Shown here one piece after another: positions 54,580 through 64,000 of a stretch of 64,000 nt of DNA. Both the position numbers and the translations under genes were made by a program. The stretch's first letter is position 1. Every line of letters starts with the position of its first letter. Below the pieces are notes generated by a model. That model was given only the letters and a program-made list of their open reading frames with translations. It was not told where the DNA came from and searched no databases. Source of the stretch: Antedon bifida (taxonomy: Eukaryota > Echinodermata > Crinoidea > Comatulida > Antedonidae); the NCBI GenBank assembly GCA_963402885.1, contig OY727100.1, positions 1,488,001 through 1,552,000 on the forward strand. Reading direction: 5' to 3'.

Positions 54580-56203
54580 GTAGGACTCATGGAGTTTCTA
54601 ACCTTGATGATATTGCTTTGATCTTGATGTTGTATTCAGGCATAGGTCAATTGTGCCCGCCTAAACTGGTATGTTAACTGAACGTATTCTAGTAATTTCT
54701 TTATACAGTCAATTCTCTAAATATTGAACTTCCTGAAATCCGGAAACAGTCACAAAACCAGAAACTATCCTAAAAACAATCACAAAACCAGACTTTTTTT
54801 TGATGTCCAAAAGATCCCACCTTCTTTTTTAAATTTCAGAAATCAGACATAACCCAATGGTATTGGGAGAGACATTTTTACTTTAAGAAAAGAAATAGCA
54901 TAGCACATACAAACATGGATTTATGAATGTTATCAATATTTAATAATAACTGTAGAGATAGAAGAATACCCCTTATCTTACAATGGAATAGGCCAAGATA
55001 TTAATTTTTAAAGTAATGAATACATTATATCACAGATCCACTTGAATTATTGTGTAAAAATGCTAAAAGCAGTAAAAATAAGATGAATTAAAATTTTAGA
55101 AGAAAGTACATTATAATGTACACATAATTATTTATTATATTGAATAAATTATATTGTGTCGGTAATATTGATAAATATAACATGTTTTTAATACCAAAAA
55201 ATTTTCTAGGATTTAAACAAATAAACGTTTTACTTTTTAACATAAATTATGTTGGATGACAAATAAATACTATCGGTTTGTTTCTGATCAACAAGAATTA
55301 AAATAGGTTTTTTAGTTCTTGGCAGCGTCACTTCATAAATAACTGCCTGCCCTCTAGCTAATAATAAAATGTCGTTTTGTTCTAAAGACTTTCCAAAAGA
55401 TATACATTTTTTTTGTTTTTTTTAAATTTGTCTTTTCATCATTCAACACATATTGTTTTTGTATGTTTTGTATGTACAAGTTCAAGGCTGGACCAATTCT
55501 CTGGTGCATGTTTTAAAACATCCTTAGCATTATAATCCTTTTGTAACACAAAATGCTCAGAGGCAGTAGATCCAGGATTTTGAAGAAATGGGTGAATTTA
55601 AAACATTGAAATTAGGTACTGAAGTAATGTCTTATCTTTTGCACTATTTAAAAAATCCGCATGAGTATGACTTTGAGAAGTACTATACCTTTTCATAACA
55701 TTTTAGATGGTTGTTGTCTGGTTAAGCCCCCACGCTTTATGACACGGCTGATAATTTCCAAGCACCATTCATTCCTAGATCAACAAGCTTTATTGAGGAA
55801 GCAATAAATACACATCATGTCATTTTACAGTCCGTACACACCCATTGTATTATTAAACCATGCTCCTTTTTATAATCAATAATAAATGATTAAACAATAA
55901 AAAAAAGGTAGTGAAATTTAAGAGACAATAAAATTAATGAAAATTGATAATGAAAAGTAATTTGTGCTGAAAACACAATAGATTTAGTGGTGTATTGTAG
56001 ATGACTCATATTGGGTATTGTTTACTTAATTTATAACAATACTTGTGAATTTCCACATGATTTCATAATACTAAAATGCCTTGTTTGTTGTGAATAAAAG
56101 GTTGGTCAAATTTTGTATCTGGAAAATCATGTATGAAGTAATAATGGTATTGAGTAAATTTAGCATTTTTATAGCCCATCAATGCATGCATCACAATTAT
56201 ATA

Positions 56204-56270
56204 GTCTATTTCGTGCCAAGCTCACCTGGATAAACCTACAATAGCCTCTAGTATTAAGAGAGGAATACAC
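56204..56270 (+). repeat. Family I dispersed repeat, copy 3
   Basis: CTATTTCGTGCCAAGCTCAC then CTGGATAAACCTACAATAGC. Confidence 0.5.
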
Positions 56271-57700
56271 TTATGAAAATTTAAAAACAGAACATCACTA
56301 TAGGATAATGGTAACATGTTATACTTCTACAAACAATACAACACATTTACTGTGGTTACGGGGAATGATATAATGGCAGATTTCCATGATTTCTATCATG
56401 GAAATTATCATGGTTTTATTTAGAATTGATGGTAAGGATCCATGTTTATCCAGAAAATATAGATGGAATGTCTTAATTCGTGGAAACCTTAGTTTCAATT
56501 ATTAAATACAGTTACTTTGTTCTTGCTGATTGAATAAGCATTGTTTGAATCCTGTATTAATTTTCAAAATGAACAGTAATGAGCATTATTTTATTACTCA
56601 AATTGTTTTAATATTAATTGGATTTTCCTAGAGCTGTTACAAATACATTATTTATAAGAATTATTAATTTGTTCTTTTAACCATATGGGTATATTTTTAA
56701 TCCATCTTCCATTTAAATTTGCATGATAATTTCTGCAATCTGTGTACTAATAAGCTTCTTAGACATCGGCAAAAGAGACCTGATTTAATTTTTTAGATGA
56801 CCTATAAATTAATGAGTATATTTGTGTCATATTCACATCATAACAATGATTAATGTTAACTGCTGGATGGATCACCCTCATAAAATATTGTTGAAATAAA
56901 ATAAATAAAAAATAAACAAACTATATCTTTACTAATAAGCTAGGCTTTGTTTTTAATAATATTATTTTTCATAATATTAGCATTCTTGTGTTGATTACTT
57001 ATACAGAATGATACAAATGTATCTATCCTGAATGTAATTGCATAATTTAAATGGTGGATCATTATTAAACTTTGAACATCGTGCACATTTGAACTTTTAT
57101 TTATTTTATAAACTTTAATTTTGTTTCTTGTTTACTTTAATCTTGTTTTGTGTTTTTAGGAAACTTTGCTACTTTCGCTTTCGTGCTTCAAGCTATTGTC
57201 TTAATTCCACAGCAGAAAATAATAAGGCTGAACATGTTGGAAATTATAATGACCTAAATGTGAAAGTTTAGCAAGTTCATTTCCCCATAAATAGTCTTGT
57301 AAGTTGACATGATGTGAAACTTATTAGGTCTTCAAATCACAATCAAATCTTTATTTGTTCCATATATAAAAATGTGTATATGGAAAAATTGTTTTCCTCA
57401 ACACAAATATGGTAACTCCAACAAAACATTCACAATTACATCATATATTAGATAAAATTACAATTTATAAAAAGATTCATCAAAACATACATCAATCCCA
57501 TAAAAAACTACGATGTTATATTTAGGTTAAACTTTTATTCCCATAAAAAAAATGTAAATTCGAGACAAATAGAGAGTTATGACTACTAGTAAAAGCCTGG
57601 TAGAAGCAAGAAATATACAATAAAAATATATCATGAAGAATTTGTTATTTTGCTCCAGTTGTTTTTGGAGGGAAGGGTTATTCCATTTCCTAACCTACAG

Positions 57701-57778
57701 AAAATGAATACAGCAAATAGTAATATTAGGCCAGTCTTCTCAGTTCAACAACCAAGTCATCAATCTATTATTTGTACG
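57701..57778 (+). CDS. Candidate cassette exon, unidentified
   Basis: Acceptor cctacag and donor gtgagt enclose 78 bases that are open only in phase 0: KMNTANSNIRPVFSVQQPSH. The second codon is an ATG that could be a start. Splice signals are good and the residue mix is protein-like, but no partner exon or family is known. Confidence 0.3.
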
Positions 57779-58563
57779 GTGAGTCAGATATGACCCCATG
57801 CTCCCTTCCCAGGGGTTATTTACCATATAGCAGCCTGTTCTACACTAGGCATGCATTATTGTAGTTTTACTGTTTGATTTTCTTTGGTTGTTGAACTCAT
57901 TGTTTGTTTTTCTTAAAGAATTTTTACAATTGGAAAACCATCTATGGGTTGTTTTTATTTACATTTTATTATGCTTTATTTGAACACATGTCTTAAAGAT
58001 TTGTCTGATAAAAGTTTTATGATTTCTCGCTATTGTTGTGTTTAGCTTTGTTTATTGGCATTATGATGGAGTTGAGGGCTCTTTTGTCTTTCCAAATACT
58101 TTATAATTTACTAAACCATACAACCTAGTCTTCTATTGAGCACCCAATGTAACCCATGTTACTGTACTCTGTCTTAAAGATTCCCATTTCTTTTGGAACC
58201 AATCAAAGCTTTATAGTTAAGTATGAACTTAACACTTAAAGTCTTCTTGAATAAGGACAATACACATTGTAAACCCAGTGAATCTTTAAGCCGAGTAGGA
58301 AGTTACCCCAGTGTACTGGTCCGTCTCAGCCCTTGTCGTTCATGGTAGATGCTGCACTGTGGCTCCTGTGGGCCTGTACAGATTTGATTAAACAAAAACA
58401 AAATCATTTGAGAGCAAACTGCTGCAACAGGGTTATGATTTGTTTATTTGTCCTTGTTCTATATGAGGTTAACCATTGTTAAGAATATTGTTATTTATTT
58501 TCTTTCCACTGTGTTGAGTTTAATATCCTCCTTTTTCCATTCAATTTTTGTTTTCAAATCACC

Positions 58564-58644
58564 ATGAAAATAGAATTGAACTGTTTGTTTTGTATTGTTG
58601 TGGTACTTAACCACAATCAATTGGTAAATTGTACAATTGCTGAG
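58564..58644 (+). CDS. Candidate signal-peptide first exon, unidentified
   Basis: ATG in an ACC-ATG context, reading MKIELNCLFCIVVVLNHNQL, then a gtaagc donor after 27 codons in phase 0. The hydrophobic core CLFCIVVVL suits a signal peptide. The phase matches the possible exon at 63972. It could still be chance in A+T-rich DNA. Confidence 0.32.
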
Positions 58645-58989
58645 GTAAGCATCAGTTTACCTTCTGTACTTATTGTTTTACCTGTGTGATATCACTTCCT
58701 GTTAATATTTTAATAAGTTTGTTAAAATAATGATTTTCTTCAAGTACATGTGACTAATCTAATACCAAGTATTGTTATAAGAGGTGGTAGAGTCCAAAGT
58801 ACTTTGTATTGATGGCACAATAATAGATGACCCCTTTGACCTCTAATTTTGGTATTATACCATTCAATTACAACCTTTTTCATCATTCATTCATATTTAG
58901 CACATTGACAACTTTTTTAAGCTTACTCGGGAAGCTAACAATCAATTAATATCTCATTTACATGTACCCCCTTTTGAAATTGTATTTGT

Positions 58990-59080
58990 ATTTTTCTTGT
59001 TTGTGCACGGCCCCAGAGGGAAGAACAACCATGTGTCGATCTGGGCCTCCGTGGTTAAATAAAGTTGAATTGCATTAAAC
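58990..59080 (+). mobile_element. LINE-like 3' tail
   Basis: GGCCCCAGAGGGAAGAACAA ... GGGCCTCCGTGGTTAAATAA then AGTTGAATTGCATT. A compact G+C-richer block ending in a short repeat, as in CR1-type 3' ends. Confidence 0.45.
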
Positions 59081-60180
59081 AGGAAAAAAGTTAAATTCAT
59101 ATCATGATTTTCTCTACATAGTACCACAGAGGGATTTCCACAATTGAATCTAACATCCTAAGTACTTGTATTTGTTAATTCTGGTATACATTCAAGTATA
59201 ACAGATGCTGGTTTTAACAGGACACATTTCTAGCAATATTTGTACCACAAATAAAGAATATCCATGTAAAATAGAGCATTTAATTGACCTTTGTGTTTAG
59301 GATTACAGTACCATTGTCTTACATTAGTAACTGTATTTGGTACAATAATATTATAAATATTTTATACACTGTTCACTAATTGATGGTCAAAATATGTGAT
59401 AGCATTCTTTATTTTGCTGGTACTAAATACTGAACTGTAGCTGGCACTACAGCATTAGCAAATCAAAACAATACTTTAAGAGGGTTTAAATTTGATTGTA
59501 GGAAAAAGTGCTGTCTAATAGTATGACTACCATACACAAAGGAATTGTTTATGTATACATACGTTTTGGCCCATTTACACACCCAGGACATACATCAAAT
59601 ACTAGTGTTGATGCCCTTTCAGTTCACTTTCAATTGTAGTGTAATAATATGTAAGATAATTGGAATTTAATGCTGCGTGTATAGTAAATATTAAGGAACT
59701 CTTTAAATTGTGTTAATATATTTTGATTAACTCCAATCAAAATTCTATTGTCAAAACCAGAATAGAGAATACAGAGTACTCACCCAAACCACAATATCTG
59801 AAAGCTGGAAACACTCTCATACAAACCCACCCCTTGATTGTCACCCTCTATAAAGGTTAAAAAAAATTTAAAAAAAAACACAATATAATAATTTTGTGAA
59901 ATGAAAATGTGACTTTCCACATTGGTGCATTCTTAGCGGGATTTCTGTAAAGGGTATTTGATAACATTCTTACAGCAGGTAACTTTAAATTAGATTATGT
60001 TAATATCTTATTTACATGAGATAACATCTTCTAGCAGAGAGACATTTGTACCTGCTCTACTGACAAAACCCCGCTTTAGGCCGACCCAAAGAATTCCACA
60101 CACCGTAACATTCTTTGCGTGTGTGAGCATTTCCGATTTTTAGAGTTTCTATGCAGTTAGTTTCTTTAAATGCAAACCAC

Positions 60181-60615
60181 ACAATTGTACTGTACACAGT
60201 TGTACTGTACACAGTTGTACTGTACACAGTTGTACTGTACACAGTTGTACTGTACACAGTTGTACTGTACACAGTTGTACTGTACACAGTTGTACTGTAC
60301 ACAGTTGTACTGTACACAGTTGTACTGTACACAGTTGTACTGTACACAGTTGTACTGTACACAGTTGTACTGTACACAGTTGTACTGTACACAGTTGTAC
60401 TGTACACAGTTGTACTGTACACAGTTGTACTGTACACAGTTGTACTGTACACAGTTGTACTGTACACAGTTGTACTGTACACAGTTGTACTGTACACAGT
60501 TGTACTGTACACAGTTGTACTGTACACAGTTGTACTGTACACAGTTGTACTGTACACAGTTGTACTGTACACAGTTGTACTGTACACAGTTGTACTGTAC
60601 ACAGTTGTACTGTAC
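60181..60615. repeat. 15-bp satellite, 29 copies, 28 perfect
   Basis: Unit ACAGTTGTACTGTAC; the first copy has one difference, the rest are identical. Because 15 is a multiple of 3, frames without stops run across it on both strands; these are not genes. Confidence 0.97.
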
Positions 60616-61637
60616 TGTAGTTTCATATTGATGAAAAATACTGAAATACAAAGAACATCTTTGGCTGTATGCCAAGCTCATTTCATATGTAATGTATTTC
60701 CTATGCCATTGCATACTTTGACGCTCGTTGTCTTCTCAAAGCATCATGCTGAAATCATTATAAATATCAATACAATTTTGATTAAAATCGTTAGAAAATG
60801 AGAAAAAGTACAATAAGGCTGAAATAAAAAGAAATATATAAATAGTTAGAAATACATGTAATGTAAAATTTACAGTATTCTATTTTAAAATTAAATATTG
60901 TTATTTATTTTTTATCAGAAAATACAGTGTAGTCAATTATATTTAAATTAAATTAGATTTATTTTCTATAATTTGGATTGAAAACAAAGTATAATGTAAA
61001 TGAACATTTTTTATTCTACTAATTCATAATTCATTAGCACATTCTGTATACTGCATTTTTATTTAAATTTAAAAAAATTTCAACTATCTAGAGGGATATT
61101 CAGGGGTCCTCTTTACAATGCGGACTAGATGGTGGTTTTATCTACATACAGTACAGTAAAATGTCCTATGACCTAGGGTATATTTATCTTACAGCCCTGG
61201 AGTAAATTCACAAAAACACTTCGCAGTACAGTATGCAATACTTCCAAATTGAATTTCAACACAAATGACCTGACCTCAGCACCTGTCTCTCATACTGATA
61301 TCAACAAGTCAATGTTTACTCTTCTGTAAAAAGTAGACCTAGTCAGTAAACATACTGAATAATATAAAAGGTCTAGTTCTAGTTTAATGATAAGTAAAAC
61401 TGTTTCTATTGCACTGGAAAACTACATACAATGAAAAATGATATTTAATATTAAATGACAATCGTCTCCTAAATAAAACTGATTCTGTTTACTGTATAAT
61501 TAGCAATATATTGATTTTTTGTCCTGTATCAAAAGGCAAATTCTTTAATATGTTTGTTAAATTAGGCTTAAGGACTATGACAAAGGCATCACATGTGACA
61601 TACTGATACAGTACCAAGCATTCATGGTGACTTTTTT

Positions 61638-61755
61638 CTAAAGCTCTGTCTACACTATCAAACTTTATGTGACAAAAAAAATGTCACTACCATATTTGGG
61701 TACATCACACTTTTTTGGAAAAAAACTAGTTTGATAAAGTGTAGACCGAGCTTAA
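61638..61755. mobile_element. Family A foldback element, copy 20
   Basis: Both ends present with a deletion of most of the core. Confidence 0.82.
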
Positions 61756-61981
61756 TGGTAACAACATTCTGAGTATAAGCTTTCATTTTGAAGAATAGAT
61801 AAGAGTAATGGAGGATGGATGTAATTGAAAAGTAGACGAAGGAAACCAGCCCAACCTAAATGCATACAGTACTTGAATAGAGATAACGAGATAAGCCATA
61901 CATATTTCGCAATCCATTTTATATGTTGCAATCATAAATAAACATATTGGTATAAAGTTAGTTTCAATTAGTAATTAGAAT

Positions 61982-62056
61982 TGTGACAAAAAAATGTGAT
62001 TTGCCCATACTGTATATGGACTATGGATTAGTTTGATAGTGTAAACAGAGCTTTAA
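61982..62056. mobile_element. Family A fragment, copy 21
   Basis: Left end gone; part of the core and the right end GATAGTGTAAACAGAGCTTT remain, 230 bases from copy 20. Confidence 0.7.
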
Positions 62057-62451
62057 GACCTGTTTTATTGTTTCAATCAAATGTTTACCACTTTGTGGAC
62101 AATTTTTATGCTAATGAAATAATTTCTAGTTGAGAAGTTTCTTTGTAAGTTAACAATTTTACAAACTGATACAAAAATACATTTGTTGACCTTGATCGTA
62201 AAAGCTTAATTACAAATGAGTTGTGGAATAATCTTAAGTCTTAAAATAAATTGGTTTTATTTGTTACAAAGTATTCCTTTGTTTTAGACCTTTTAGTTTT
62301 ACTACAAACATCTGCAAATCCCATTTAGCAATTACATACATTTAACATAACAGCAACTAAATAAAAAGCTTTATTTAAAATATGCTGTAGTATCACTCAC
62401 TATAGCATTTGATCCAATGCTTTTAGAGAAAAGATAATATGTTTGTATGAA

Positions 62452-62515
62452 ACTATTTCGTGCCTGCTTACCTGGATAAACAGACATTAGCCCTTTCCCC
62501 TTTTCCCAGGAAGTG
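62452..62515 (+). repeat. Family I dispersed repeat, copy 4
   Basis: CTATTTCGTGCCTGCTTACC then TGGATAAACAGACATTAGCC. Confidence 0.5.
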
Positions 62516-63284
62516 GAGGACAATTAGGAAAAGAAGAATCACCCTCACTATAAATGGGACAGTCCACAATGTTTTTTTTAAAGGGCTCCAATGTTATTGT
62601 ATGTGCCAATATAAGAATAATCCAGTCGCCATTAAAACATTTGCTTTACAATCGAGACAATGCAATTTTACAACAGAAAATGATTCTTGCAATATTTTTA
62701 ACTTCAATAAATAAAAATGTTTATTATATTATTAAAAAAATGGTGTATATCTCCAAAATATAATAGAGGATGAGACATGAAACTGACTATTATTAATTGT
62801 TCAACTCAGTTCTGCGATTTCTTGTAGCAGCATATGTGATGAGATCCTATAAAGGGGAAGCATCTGTTTACATTTACAGTTTCAGCTGAATTCATAAATA
62901 ATAGGCAAGCTATTCCCTGTAGTAAATAATCATAATACTATGTATAGATTCAGTAATTCTATTCTCTGTGAAATACCATACATTTTAATGTGAATGTTTG
63001 ATTTGTAAATTAAAATATTCTAGGCATACCAAGAGAAAGAGTTTAAGAGCATAGCATTGTAATAACATTCCTAGCTTAGAATAGAAGCAAGTTTAGGTAT
63101 TCAGTCCTTCCTATCCAATTAGTTGAGATTTAGAAATGAGCATACATACGGCTTCTTTCCTCATTATAATTTACGTAATGTGCAATTTATGGGACAAATC
63201 CCTTGTTGTTAGTATAATGATACAAAATAGTCTCAGTATTGTTTTTGTAAATCTTGGATGTAGTGTTACAATATTGCATGGTCA

Positions 63285-63500
63285 AGTAGTGGAGCTGTAG
63301 CTTGGTGGTTAAACATGTTTGCCTTCCAATCCCAAGGTCCAGGGTTCAATCCTGACCTACAGTAGTGCCAGGGTTGTAACTCAAGACTCTTTCAACTGCA
63401 CTCCTCAAATAATACTTAGTTTATAAGCAGGATAAATTATAAAATAGTTTATCCATCCTGTAATTGGCGAGTTGCTCGCTGTTGAATGCTACACCTAGTA
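63285..63500 (+). mobile_element. tRNA-headed SINE
   Basis: GAGCTGTAGCTTGGTGGTTA and GGTCCAGGGTTCAATCCTGA match the 29920 SINE head; ends in an AGAA-rich tail. Confidence 0.6.
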
Positions 63501-63971
63501 TAAGAATTAGAAGAATAAGAAATGATATTTAGTAACCCTAACACCATAGATCATTGTCGTACTACTGCAGCATTCATCCCCCAGGGTTTTCCCCAGGTTT
63601 TTCCCACTAGGTTGATTGACAGACATTGACAAGTTTGTTTCCTAATCCTTGGATTTTCATGGGCAATGTGGCTAATTTTACATAACGATCTTGTTCATTA
63701 TAAGATCTGTTTATGCTAGTTGATAATGCATGACTGGAGCAGGTATTTTATTTAAGTCTTTCGTATGTTATACACCATTGGTGATCCATGCATATATTCT
63801 TCAATAGCTTTATATATATTGATTTTTTTTAGCTGTTTAATTAATTAGAAAGGCTAGGACAATTTTTTTTATGAGTAAAATTTGTTGAATCTAGATAATT
63901 CAACTTGCTACTTTTTCTATGGAAACTAGTCACATTTTAGAAATTGAAAAGAGTAAAATTGTTTACTTTAG

Positions 63972-64000
63972 AAATTGAGCATGGCCTGGGACACAGAAGA
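63972..64000 (+). CDS. Candidate exon cut by the right edge
   Basis: After the acceptor tttactttag the base composition rises in G+C. Phase 0 reads KLSMAWDTE and phase 1 reads EIEHGLGHRR, both open. Only 29 bases are visible. Confidence 0.25.

Larger units (their letters stand above)
43355..64000 (+). other. Gene-poor 20 kb, probably a large first intron plus unknown sequence
   Basis: A+T-rich DNA with foldback elements, SINE and LINE tails, a 15-bp satellite at 60181 and tandem repeats near 53.3-53.9 kb. Apart from the weak exon candidates listed separately, no coding sequence was recognised on either strand. Confidence 0.6.

Noticed and set aside
57170..57252. Phase-1 exon after tgtttttag that could follow the exon at 43297
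   Set aside because: The frame runs to a stop without a donor and the peptide has no domain character; too weak to annotate.
60057..60801. Open frames of 150-216 codons on both strands
   Set aside because: They exist only because a 15-bp satellite keeps every frame without a stop free; the peptides are pure five-residue repeats.
63285..63365. tRNA gene
   Set aside because: A- and B-box matches are good, but the acceptor stem does not pair and the sequence runs on as a SINE. The same holds for 1033, 29920 and 44610.

Overview
This window is nuclear DNA from an animal, most likely a marine invertebrate. The genes are split into many short exons by GT-AG introns. The background is A+T-rich (about two thirds by eye), and introns are packed with short foldback (MITE-like) elements and tRNA-headed SINEs. 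Both recognised proteins, SORL1 and URB2, are animal orthologues at readable similarity. The species cannot be fixed from the sequence; an echinoderm or other deuterostome is only a guess.

Layout. (1) 648-8388, minus strand: the first seven coding exons of a SORL1/LR11 sorting receptor (signal peptide, propeptide with a furin site, start of the VPS10 beta-propeller). The rest of the gene lies off the left edge. (2) 8969-12746, plus strand, head-to-head with SORL1: a complete seven-exon gene of 280 codons for a small two-Ig-domain surface protein with a Ser/Thr-rich stalk and a C-terminal hydrophobic tail typical of a GPI-anchor signal. All its introns are phase 1. (3) 13020-41611, minus strand, tail-to-tail with the Ig gene: URB2, a nucleolar ribosome-biogenesis protein, in 26 coding exons of about 1,565 codons. 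Its first coding exon is only 19 bases and is followed by a 14.5 kb intron. (4) 43297-43354, plus strand: a signal-peptide exon with a strong donor and no clear partner exon. (5) 43355-64000: about 20 kb with no recognised gene, holding transposon remnants, satellites and three possible orphan exons (57701, 58564, 63972).

Main points for a second look. URB2 intron 23 (14677-14755) has no usable GT-AG solution but is a textbook 79-base U12-type AT-AC intron, and splicing it as such restores gap-free alignment to human URB2. Exon 5 of the Ig gene is bracketed by inverted CG-rich repeats that look like transposon ends. About 21 copies of one foldback family carry an internally expanding 21-bp repeat. 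A 34-bp minisatellite in SORL1 resembles the terminus of a foldback element found in URB2. A 15-bp satellite has 28 perfect copies. One exon junction in URB2 (exon 14 to 15) does not keep frame, which suggests a missed microexon or a one-base homopolymer error.

Functionally the three genes are unrelated (endosomal sorting, cell-surface recognition, ribosome assembly). The only visible link is arrangement: a divergent SORL1/Ig pair sharing 580 bases of intergenic DNA, and a convergent Ig/URB2 pair separated by 273 bases.
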